A DNA stretch of 64,000 nt, from contig NZ_NIBV01000001.1 of assembly GCF_002632585.1 (NCBI RefSeq), forward strand, positions 1,755,203 to 1,819,202, given 5' to 3'. Position numbers and translations under genes: made by a program. Of the stretch, positions 57,047 to 64,000 are shown piece after piece (within the stretch, counting starts at the first letter, position 1; every line of letters starts with the position of its first letter). The stretch comes from Xenorhabdus szentirmaii DSM 16338. GTDB taxonomy: Bacteria > Pseudomonadota > Gammaproteobacteria > Enterobacterales > Enterobacteriaceae. A model generated the notes under the pieces. That model saw only the letters and a list, made by a program, of their open reading frames with translations. It was not told where the DNA came from and ran no database searches.

Positions 57047-57198
57047 TCTGCCGATTTATTGAGTAGCAATTTTTTAAAATTAGCTGTCATTTTTCCGAGA
57101 TTAAGCAAAATATTTCGCTTTAACTCTTTTATGATTCTAAATTTCTTTATAAATCATCATTCTTAGTACTTATATTTGCCTTTATAGGGGGATAAGGA

Positions 57199-58281
57199 AT
57201 GAATTTAGGAAAACCGATGAAAAAAATAAAGTTGGTAGTTACAAGTGCCATTATGGGCATGATGTTAGCAGGTTGCAGTAATACACCGGAGAGTCCGGCT
57301 CCGATAGTGAGTATTGATAATAAGGATAAAAATGGAAGAATATTCTCCAAACCGCCATCTATTTCGACTCCAATGCCATCTTCTCCTAGAATAATTTCAA
57401 CAAATAGCACGCCAGAATATGATGCTGCAAAAAGACATTATCCAGTAAATGATTCTACTAAAAATACGTCGGCTCAGGATCGGATTGTCTATAACCGCAA
57501 CTACGAAAATATCCCTAAAGGGAGCTACGGCGGCAGTACTTATACGGTTAAACGCGGGGATACGCTGTTTTATATAGCTTGGATTACAGGGGAAGATTTT
57601 CGTGAGTTATCTCTCAAAAATAACATTTTAGAGCCTTATAGTTTAAACGTTGGTCAAGTCCTGAGAATAGGTAATGTAAACTCCAATAACGGTGTATTGT
57701 CAGCATCAAATAGCAACCAATCTAAAATTCGTCAGGTTGATTTTCAAAAAATTAATGAGTATCCTGCAAACATTGATAGACCAAGCTCCGGAAAGATGTT
57801 GCCAAGAGCAACAGTTTCTGATAGTGACAATGATAATTCAAAAGTATCTACAGTAACAGATACAAGTGCAAACAGCGCGAATAGTCGCCAGAGTGTGAGT
57901 AGTGGCACTATTAATAGTTGGAGATGGCCGGCTGAAGGAAAAATTCTTGAAAACTTCTCTGATTCTCAGGGAGGAAACAAAGGCATTGATATTGCAGGGA
58001 GTCGTGGCCAGCCTGTACTTTCAACTGCCAGCGGGAAAGTCGTTTATGCCGGAAATGCGCTACGTGGATATGGAAATCTAATAATTATAAAACATAATGA
58101 TGACTACCTGAGTGCCTATGCTCATAACGATACTATGTTGGTTCGTGAGCAACAGGATGTTCAAGCGGGGCAAAAGATTGCCACCATGGGTAGCACCGGA
58201 ACAAGTTCCGTAAGATTACATTTTGAAATTCGCTACAAGGGAAAATCCGTAAACCCGCTGCGTTACCTTCCGCAGCGATAA
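57199..58281 (+). CDS. nlpD: Murein hydrolase activator lipoprotein NlpD
   Basis: A septal lipoprotein that activates the amidase AmiC. The 360-residue protein has a signal peptide with lipobox LAGC (lipidated C26). A LysM peptidoglycan-binding domain lies near residues 113-157 (YTVKRGDTLFYIAW…LNVGQVLRIG), then a low-complexity N/S-rich linker. The C-terminal LytM/M23-like domain (about 250-355) has GRGQPVLSTASGKVVYAGNAL-type core. Its H-x-H metal site is degenerate, as expected for an activator rather than an enzyme. In enterics the main rpoS promoter lies inside nlpD, and rpoS follows 53 bp downstream here. Confidence 0.94.
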   Translation: MNLGKPMKKIKLVVTSAIMGMMLAGCSNTPESPAPIVSIDNKDKNGRIFSKPPSISTPMPSSPRIISTNSTPEYDAAKRHYPVNDSTKNTSAQDRIVYNRNYENIPKGSYGGSTYTVKRGDTLFYIAWITGEDFRELSLKNNILEPYSLNVGQVLRIGNVNSNNGVLSASNSNQSKIRQVDFQKINEYPANIDRPSSGKMLPRATVSDSDNDNSKVSTVTDTSANSANSRQSVSSGTINSWRWPAEGKILENFSDSQGGNKGIDIAGSRGQPVLSTASGKVVYAGNALRGYGNLIIIKHNDDYLSAYAHNDTMLVREQQDVQAGQKIATMGSTGTSSVRLHFEIRYKGKSVNPLRYLPQR

Positions 58282-58285
58282 ACTG

Positions 58286-58328
58286 GGACAGGACCTGAAA
58301 CTCCTGTCCGTATTATCATGGGTAGGAG
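58286..58328 (+). promoter_or_regulatory. rpoS leader hairpin and ribosome-binding site
   Basis: GGACAGGA (58286-58293) pairs perfectly with TCCTGTCC (58302-58309). Within the right arm, CTCCT (58301-58305) could instead pair with the rpoS Shine-Dalgarno AGGAG (58324-58328). The two structures are mutually exclusive. A role in translation is inference; translational control of rpoS by leader structure is known in E. coli but uses other sequences. Confidence 0.4.
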
Positions 58329-58334
58329 CTGCTG

Positions 58335-59327
58335 ATGAGCCAAAGTACGCTTAAAGTTAATGAGTTGTATGATGCGGATTTAGACGAAACTAGCATGGAA
58401 GCTGATGACTTTGATGAGGCGTTGCTGAAAGATGGGGATGATATAGCGAGTCTTGATGACGATTTGGAGTTGTTACAAGGGGTAAACCAAAGAGCTCTTG
58501 ATGCAACACAGCTTTATCTCGGAGAGATAGGTTTTTCACCCCTGTTAACAGCAGAGGAAGAGGTTCTTTTCGCCAGACGAGCATTGCGTGGGGATATTGC
58601 GGCACGCCAACGTATGATCGAAAGTAACTTACGGTTGGTTGTTAAAATATCCCGTAGATACAGTAACCGAGGACTCGCATTGCTGGATCTGATTGAAGAA
58701 GGGAATCTTGGGCTTATTCGTGCAGTGGAAAAATTTGATCCAGAAAGAGGTTTCCGTTTTTCCACGTATGCAACATGGTGGATACGTCAGACAATTGAAC
58801 GTGCCATCATGAATCAAACACGCACAATTCGCCTGCCTATTCATATAGTCAAAGAATTGAATGTCTATTTACGTACCGCGAGAGAGCTGGCACATAAATT
58901 GGATCATGAGCCTACAGTCGAAGAAATTGCGGAAAAATTGGATAAACCAGTTGAAGACGTGAGCCGGATGATGCGGCTGAACGAACGCATTACTTCTGTC
59001 GATACACCAATTAGTGGTGATTCGGATAAGGCATTGTTGGATATTTTATCTGACGAAAATGATTCAGGGCCAGAATCAACCATTCAAGATGATGATATGA
59101 AACAGAGCATCGTGAAATGGCTATTTGAACTAAATGCAAAACAGCGTGAAGTTTTAGCTCGTCGTTTCGGATTGCTTGGGTATGAAGCAGAAACACTAGA
59201 AGATGTTGGGAGAGAAATAGGATTAACAAGAGAGAGGGTACGTCAAATTCAGGTTGAAGGTCTGCGTCGTCTCAGAGATATATTGCATACTCAAGGCTTG
59301 AATATAGAATCATTATTCCGTACCTAA
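58335..59327 (+). CDS. rpoS: RNA polymerase sigma factor RpoS
   Basis: The general-stress and stationary-phase sigma factor; 330 residues, as in E. coli. Region 1.2 ([26 protein letters not shown], about 54-80), region 2 ([58 protein letters not shown]), region 3 and region 4.2 ([27 protein letters not shown], about 285-311) are intact. K173-type residues for RssB recognition lie in region 3. The start is ATG with AGGAG upstream. An intrinsic terminator follows. Confidence 0.97.
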   Translation: MSQSTLKVNELYDADLDETSMEADDFDEALLKDGDDIASLDDDLELLQGVNQRALDATQLYLGEIGFSPLLTAEEEVLFARRALRGDIAARQRMIESNLRLVVKISRRYSNRGLALLDLIEEGNLGLIRAVEKFDPERGFRFSTYATWWIRQTIERAIMNQTRTIRLPIHIVKELNVYLRTARELAHKLDHEPTVEEIAEKLDKPVEDVSRMMRLNERITSVDTPISGDSDKALLDILSDENDSGPESTIQDDDMKQSIVKWLFELNAKQREVLARRFGLLGYEAETLEDVGREIGLTRERVRQIQVEGLRRLRDILHTQGLNIESLFRT

Positions 59328-59334
59328 TTATTTA

Positions 59335-59360
59335 TATCCGATAGATTTCAAACTGTTGCT
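59335..59360 (+). repeat. Copy of a dispersed motif after rpoS
   Basis: TATCCGATAGATTTCAAACTG begins eight bases after the rpoS stop. It resembles the motifs at 11045 and 11287 (shared ATAGATTTCA/TTGATTTCA core). It may be a degenerate copy of a short intergenic repeat family. Confidence 0.4.
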
Positions 59361-59481
59361 TAGTGAAAATAAAAAGAGATCTTCAGAGGCAAAGATAACT
59401 GGTTATCAAGAAACTAAGGAGATTTCATTGTCTTCAAAAAGCAATAATTTGAAAAACCAATATGATATTATATTTTAATCT

Positions 59482-59515
59482 AAAGGTGGGTTTATTTAAC
59501 CCACCTTTTATTTTT
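59482..59515 (+). terminator. rpoS terminator
   Basis: A 9-bp perfect stem (AAAGGTGGG 59482-59490, CCCACCTTT 59500-59508) is followed by a T-rich tail. It lies between rpoS and the convergent miaE, and A/T sequence on both sides allows two-way use. Confidence 0.88.
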
Positions 59516-59549
59516 CCAATTATTTACTTATTTATGTTTTCATGGCTAT

Positions 59550-60380
59550 TTAGTTTTTTATTTCGCTGTTTTGATAAATGGGAATGCCGCTATGAAATTT
59601 AAAATCATGGTCAGGAGATTGAATAAGTTCAGCTTCGACTCTGCCGAAATAACTGACTCTCTCTGCAATATCTTCCTGAGATATAGATTGGGCAAGAGTT
59701 AAATAATCCTGATAGTGGCGAGCTTCCGAACGCAATAGAGAAATATAAAACTTACCTAAATCTTCATCCAGTTGAGGTGCGAGTTTTGCAAATCGTTCAC
59801 ATGAACGTGCTTCAATATATGCACCAATAATCAGTTTATCGACCAATGTATAGGGTTCATGATTGGTGACATGCTGAAATAGTGATTTAGCGTAACGACT
59901 GGCGCTAATATTATTATAACCAATCCCCCTGCTATGCATGATCTCCAGCACCTGATAAAAATGGTGTAATTCTTCTTTAATCAACAGCACCATTTTATCA
60001 ATTAAATCTTGGCCGTAGGGGGATTTCTTCCGGGCAGTAATTTGTTTGGTGACCTGATTTTTTCCTTTCAATGAATGGATATCCCCTATTTTTTTGTAAG
60101 CAAAATCTTCATAGGGTTTAAACCATGCCAGTAAAATATCGGCACTTTGAGGATCAACGGCGTATTTGCGAATTAAAAACATAGCGCTTTGCGCGGCCTT
60201 TAATTCGCATAACAAATGATCCCGCAGTAAAACAGGCAGGTTTTCAGGCAGGCGTGCTTTTTCCACCCATTGATCAGGTGTTTCACACTGTAAAAATTGA
60301 TAGATAGGCGCCAGCAGGCTGATATCAAATTTTGGCGAAATATCCTTTACAGCTGTCTCATTTACTGCTGTTCCGTTCAT
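59550..60380 (-). CDS. miaE: tRNA 2-methylthio-N6-isopentenyl adenosine(37) hydroxylase MiaE
   Basis: A diiron monooxygenase that hydroxylates the isopentenyl group of ms2i6A37 in tRNA, giving ms2io6A. The 276-residue ferritin-like four-helix protein shows iron ligands in LLCELKAAQSAMFLI, EELHHFYQVLEIM, EARSCERFAKL and EARHYQDYLTLA (repeated E and E-x-x-H). The ATG at 60380 lies three bases past the mutS stop on the minus strand, so miaE is read from the mutS transcript. A TTG at 60413 inside mutS would lengthen it. E. coli K-12 lacks miaE, and its presence here replaces the usual mutS-rpoS contents. Confidence 0.92.
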   Translation of the reverse strand: MNGTAVNETAVKDISPKFDISLLAPIYQFLQCETPDQWVEKARLPENLPVLLRDHLLCELKAAQSAMFLIRKYAVDPQSADILLAWFKPYEDFAYKKIGDIHSLKGKNQVTKQITARKKSPYGQDLIDKMVLLIKEELHHFYQVLEIMHSRGIGYNNISASRYAKSLFQHVTNHEPYTLVDKLIIGAYIEARSCERFAKLAPQLDEDLGKFYISLLRSEARHYQDYLTLAQSISQEDIAERVSYFGRVEAELIQSPDHDFKFHSGIPIYQNSEIKN

Positions 60381-60382
60381 TG

Positions 60383-62959
60383 CTATACCATATCCTTCAG
60401 GCGATAGATCCAATCCAGAGCCTGACGGGGTGTCAACGTATCTGGGTTCAGATTTTCCAGTGCTTCAACCGCCGGTGAGGTTTCCTCTGCCAGCAAGGTT
60501 AATTGTGGTGTATCGACGTGGCCTGCGGTTGCACTATTAGAGAGTGATTCCAGCTCTTTTAATTTTTGCCGTGCCCGCTTAATGACCTCACGAGGAACGC
60601 CGGCCAGTGAGGCAACAGCCAATCCATAACTCTTACTTGCAGCGCCTTCTTGTACACTGTGCATAAAAGCAATAGTGTCGCCATGTTCGACCGCATCCAG
60701 ATGAATATTGATGACGCCTTCCAGTTTTTCAGGCAAAGTCGTTAACTCGAAATAATGGGTTGCGAACAGTGTCATGGCCTTGATGCGGTTAGCCAGATTC
60801 TCGGCACAAGCCCAGGCAAGGGATAAGCCATCATAAGTTGATGTGCCACGACCGATTTCATCCATTAACACTAAACTATGCTCAGTGGCGTTATGCAGGA
60901 TATTCGCGGTTTCAGTCATTTCCACCATAAATGTGGAACGCCCTGATGCCAGATCATCGGATGCGCCAACACGGGTAAATATACGGTCTACAGGCCCAAT
61001 AATCGCTTTTTCGGCAGGGACAAAACTCCCGATATAAGCCAATAACGTAATCAGGGCTGTTTGACGCATATAGGTACTTTTCCCCCCCATATTCGGCCCT
61101 GTAATGATCAGTAACCGGCGTTGTGACGAAAGTGTCACGGGGTTAGAAATAAAGGGTTCACTCAATACTTGCTCAACAACCGGGTGGCGCCCTCCGGTGA
61201 TTTGAATTCCCACTTTATCTGTCAGTGACGGGCAAGTGTAATTCAGCGTTTCAGCCCTTTCGGCAAGGTTTGCCAGCACATCTAACTCAGCTAATGCTTC
61301 GGCACTGGTTTGCAACTCAGCCAGATGAGGAAGCAGCAAATCAAAGAGTTCTTCATACAAAGCTTTTTCAATGGCAAGTGCCTTACCTTTGGAGGTCAGA
61401 ACCTTATCTTCATATTCTTTTAATTCAGGAATGATATAGCGTTCTGCATTTTTCAGGGTTTGGCGTCGAACATAATGGATCGGAACCAGATGGCTTTGCC
61501 CGCGGCTGACTTGGATATAGTAACCGTGTACCGCATTAAAACCGACTTTTAGCGTATCGATGCCGAGCTTCTCACGCTCCCGGATCTCCAGTTTGTCCAG
61601 ATAATCACTGGCTCCATCCGCCAAAGCCCGCCATTCATCCAGTTCAGCGTTGTAGCCTGTTGCAATCACGCCACCATCACGGACGAGAACCGGCGGTGTT
61701 TCAACGACCGCTTTTTCCAACAATGCCTGTAAATCATCAAAATTCCCGACGCGTTGCTGAATCGCCCGAATATAAGGGAAATCAGAAGAAGTCAGGATTT
61801 GATGAATCTCAGGGAATTGCTGGAAGGCATGACGCATTTTAGCCAGATCACGAGGACGGGCGGAACGCAGGGCAAGGCGGGCCAGCACACGCTCTAAATC
61901 TCCAATCTGTCGCAAGAATGGCTGCAATTCATAACCTATTTCTTGTAAGGCAGAAATGGCCTGCTGGCGTTTCTCCAGAGTCTCTTTATTGCGAATGGGA
62001 GTATGGAGCCAGCGTTTTAGCATACGGCTGCCCATTGGTGTCACACAATGGTCAAGCACTGACGCTAATGTGTTTTCAATTCCGCCGGAAAGATTTTGTG
62101 TCAGCTCCAGATTGCGGCGAGTTGCTGCATCCATGATGACCGTTTCTTGGTGACGTTCCATCGTAATGCTGCGGATATGGGGCAGGGCAGTACGCTGAGT
62201 ATCTTTAACGTATTGCAGCAAACAGCCGGCAGCCCGTAGGGCGAGTGTGGATTTCTCGACACCGAAGCCAATGAGATCACGGGTACCAAATTGTAAATTC
62301 AATTGTTGTTTTGCAGTATCCAGTTCGAATTCCCATACAGGGCGACGGCGCAGGCCCTGACAGCGCTCAATCAGTGACATGCAGTCGAATATTTCAGGAT
62401 AGAGCAATTCTGCCGGACGGGTACGCTGCAACTCAGCTGTAACGCTATCTTCATCGGTCATTTCTGAAACACGGAAACGACCGGAAGTAATATCCAGTGT
62501 TGCATAACCAAAACCCTGCTGATCATGCCAGATGGCTGCCAGAAGATTATCCTGTCGTTCTTGCAGCAAGGCTTCATCAGTTACCGTGCCGGGTGTGACG
62601 ATACGCACCACTTTGCGTTCAACAGGGCCTTTGCTGGTTGCAGGATCGCCGACTTGTTCACAGATTGCCGCAGATTCACCAAGCTGTACCAGCTTTGCCA
62701 AATAGTTTTCAATCGCATGGTAGGGAACACCCGCCATCGGAATTGGCTGACCAGCCGATTGCCCGCGTTTGGTGAGAGAGATATCCAGTAATTTTGCCGC
62801 TTTTTTGGCATCGTCATAGAACAACTCATAGAAATCTCCCATCCGGTACAGCAGCAAAATATCAGGATGCTGTGATTTCAGACGCAGATATTGTTGCATC
62901 ATGGGAGTATGGCTATCTATATCCTTTGCTGGAAGTTCTTTCATATTGATTTTATTCAA
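60383..62959 (-). CDS. mutS: DNA mismatch repair protein MutS
   Basis: Recognises mismatches and starts methyl-directed repair with MutL. 858 residues (E. coli 853). The mismatch-contacting F-x-E is in [13 protein letters not shown] near residue 40, followed by connector, core and clamp domains. The ATPase has [13 protein letters not shown] near 619 (Walker A), [22 protein letters not shown] near 695 (Walker B and signature) and ATHYFELT. The C-terminal tetramer segment is [18 protein letters not shown]. miaE follows in the same direction. Confidence 0.97.
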   Translation of the reverse strand: MNKINMKELPAKDIDSHTPMMQQYLRLKSQHPDILLLYRMGDFYELFYDDAKKAAKLLDISLTKRGQSAGQPIPMAGVPYHAIENYLAKLVQLGESAAICEQVGDPATSKGPVERKVVRIVTPGTVTDEALLQERQDNLLAAIWHDQQGFGYATLDITSGRFRVSEMTDEDSVTAELQRTRPAELLYPEIFDCMSLIERCQGLRRRPVWEFELDTAKQQLNLQFGTRDLIGFGVEKSTLALRAAGCLLQYVKDTQRTALPHIRSITMERHQETVIMDAATRRNLELTQNLSGGIENTLASVLDHCVTPMGSRMLKRWLHTPIRNKETLEKRQQAISALQEIGYELQPFLRQIGDLERVLARLALRSARPRDLAKMRHAFQQFPEIHQILTSSDFPYIRAIQQRVGNFDDLQALLEKAVVETPPVLVRDGGVIATGYNAELDEWRALADGASDYLDKLEIREREKLGIDTLKVGFNAVHGYYIQVSRGQSHLVPIHYVRRQTLKNAERYIIPELKEYEDKVLTSKGKALAIEKALYEELFDLLLPHLAELQTSAEALAELDVLANLAERAETLNYTCPSLTDKVGIQITGGRHPVVEQVLSEPFISNPVTLSSQRRLLIITGPNMGGKSTYMRQTALITLLAYIGSFVPAEKAIIGPVDRIFTRVGASDDLASGRSTFMVEMTETANILHNATEHSLVLMDEIGRGTSTYDGLSLAWACAENLANRIKAMTLFATHYFELTTLPEKLEGVINIHLDAVEHGDTIAFMHSVQEGAASKSYGLAVASLAGVPREVIKRARQKLKELESLSNSATAGHVDTPQLTLLAEETSPAVEALENLNPDTLTPRQALDWIYRLKDMV

Positions 62960-63385
62960 CTTTATTATTCCTGTTGACTCAGTTGGGCCATCGACGCTCA
63001 GTCAACCCATCTAAACGACAAAACTTAAATATAATCAGCTAAGGATGGAACATAAACGACCTCATCCTAGGCAAAAATACTATCTTATCACTGATAGTCC
63101 GCGTGATTCATCTGTGGATCAGAACAAGAAAATTTACGCGGTAGATTATCAGGATTATTGGCAGGAATGTATCAGATTTTTTCACTATTCCGCAGGATTG
63201 CGAAGGCGCTGGATTTTATCACTTCGATCCGGTTCTTCTGTTACAAATGAAATCATTATCAGTCACCGTAATCTGCAATGGCTTATTAAGGAAAGTTTCA
63301 TGAATTCTTGGGATCAAGGCTGTGATTTCTTATGATAGGGTGACATGGGTATGTTTTTATACAATTGAAATGGCGGGAACGGAAT
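62960..63385. promoter_or_regulatory. Divergent mutS / aminopeptidase spacer
   Basis: A 426-bp spacer between divergently transcribed genes. A 96-codon ORF (63045-63335) starts with a ribosome-binding-like sequence merged into its ATG, but it resembles no family I know and is not called. No strong hairpins or repeats were seen. Confidence 0.45.
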
Positions 63386-64000
63386 ATGACAAGAAGCAAC
63401 GGAATACTGATAAAAAATGCAGATGAAATAAAGAAAATGGAAATCGCAGGGCACTTGACCGGAAAAGTGCTTGAAGCTGTACGTTCCATTATTGTTCCGG
63501 GGGTAACAACACTTGAAATTGACGCATTTTGTCATGATTACATTACGAAAACCCTTAATGCTATTCCCGGCAGTCTCGGGCAATATGACTTTCCCCATAC
63601 CGTTAATACTTCCGTGAATCATGTGGTTTGTCATGGCTGGCCTTCAGGGAAGAAACTGAAGAATGGTGATATTGTCAATGTCGATGTCACCGTCAAAAAA
63701 GAAGGGTATTACGGTGACAGCAGTATTACATTTTGTGTCGGTGATGTTTCTTCCCATGCAAAGCGTTTGGTTGATATTACTCAACAATGTTTATACAGGG
63801 CGATAAAAATAGTGAAGCCCGGGATTACCTTGGGGGATATCGGGCATACGATACAGCAACATGCTGAAGCCAATAATTACAGCGTAGTGCGTGAATATTG
63901 TGGTCATGGCATTGGCAGCAGCATGCATGAAGCGCCCCAGGTTTTGCATTACGGCAAGGCAGGAGAAGGGATGATTCTGGAAGAAGGCATGACTTTCACG
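63386..64000 (+). CDS. Type I methionine aminopeptidase, diverged paralogue (partial)
   Basis: The first 205 codons of a gene that runs off the right edge, in frame to the last base. The M24 pita-bread fold is clear: HVVCHGWPSGKKLKNGDIVNVDVTV (substrate histidine and first metal aspartate, about 78-102), YYGDSSITFCVGD (second aspartate near 108), VREYCGHGIGSSMHEAPQVLHY (metal histidine near 171) and the beginning of the MTF-T motif at the edge. It removes N-terminal methionine. It differs much from the housekeeping E. coli Map in the same blocks, and it lies next to mutS rather than rpsB, so it is probably a second copy. GCGGGAACGGAAT precedes the ATG. Confidence 0.88.
   Translation, partial: MTRSNGILIKNADEIKKMEIAGHLTGKVLEAVRSIIVPGVTTLEIDAFCHDYITKTLNAIPGSLGQYDFPHTVNTSVNHVVCHGWPSGKKLKNGDIVNVDVTVKKEGYYGDSSITFCVGDVSSHAKRLVDITQQCLYRAIKIVKPGITLGDIGHTIQQHAEANNYSVVREYCGHGIGSSMHEAPQVLHYGKAGEGMILEEGMTFT

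Noticed and set aside
63045-63335. 96-codon ORF between mutS and the aminopeptidase
   Set aside because: Its start codon sits inside the only ribosome-binding-like sequence, and the protein resembles no known family. It could be revisited if conserved.

Overview
The window is a stretch of gammaproteobacterial chromosome. Gene content, protein similarity to Escherichia coli orthologues recalled from memory, the 16S rRNA and the AT-rich spacers point to Enterobacterales, family Morganellaceae, most likely Xenorhabdus or a close relative such as Photorhabdus. Nearly all of it is conserved backbone. The accessory material is about 2.6 kb between the rRNA operon and yafD.

Layout. (1) 191-583: yidB on the minus strand. 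(2) 978-10027: a sugar-acid catabolic island on the plus strand, made of ltnD, otnK, otnC, otnI, a DeoR-type regulator, a GntP permease, denD and a second GntP permease. Together these should take up L-threonate and D-erythronate, oxidise, isomerise and phosphorylate them, and decarboxylate the product to dihydroxyacetone phosphate. (3) 10278-20767: udp with a paired CRP-site promoter, a PTP-like phosphatase, a DedA protein, rmuC, the ubiquinone genes ubiE-ubiJ-ubiB, tatABC, a magnesium-type hemB, and convergent rfaH. (4) 21120-31177: ubiD-fre, the minus-strand fadBA operon with a perfect FadR operator, then pepQ-yigZ-trkH-hemG. (5) 31253-36915: a complete rRNA operon (P1 and P2, boxA, 16S, tRNA-Ile, tRNA-Ala, boxA, 23S, 5S, tRNA-Asp, terminator). 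(6) 36916-39512: an AT-rich accessory patch with an orphan 84-codon ORF, a 7-copy octanucleotide repeat, a three-hairpin element resembling IS200/IS605-type ends, a decayed coding remnant and an intact IS30-family insertion sequence. (7) 39513-43065: yafD, a ProY-like permease, queE and queD. (8) 43392-52390: assimilatory sulfate reduction (cysJIH, cysG, cysDNC). (9) 52628-62959: ftsB-ispD-ispF-truD, surE-pcm-nlpD-rpoS, then minus-strand miaE and mutS. (10) 63386 to the right edge: the first 205 codons of a divergent methionine aminopeptidase.

Points of interest. The rRNA operon joins an rrnA-like left flank (trkH-hemG) to an rrnH-like right flank (tRNA-Asp, yafD), which suggests recombination between rRNA operons since the split from the E. 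coli arrangement. The tetronate cluster, which in E. coli lies between mutS and rpoS, is here about 50 kb away beside udp, and miaE occupies the mutS-rpoS gap. HemB has the aspartate-rich, magnesium-type metal site, and tatD is missing from the tat locus. I found no strong candidate for a wholly new system. The best leads are the three-hairpin element at 37902-38040 and the palindrome and tandem repeat that may be operators of the sugar-acid genes. All comparisons with E. coli rest on recalled gene order and sequences; no search was run.
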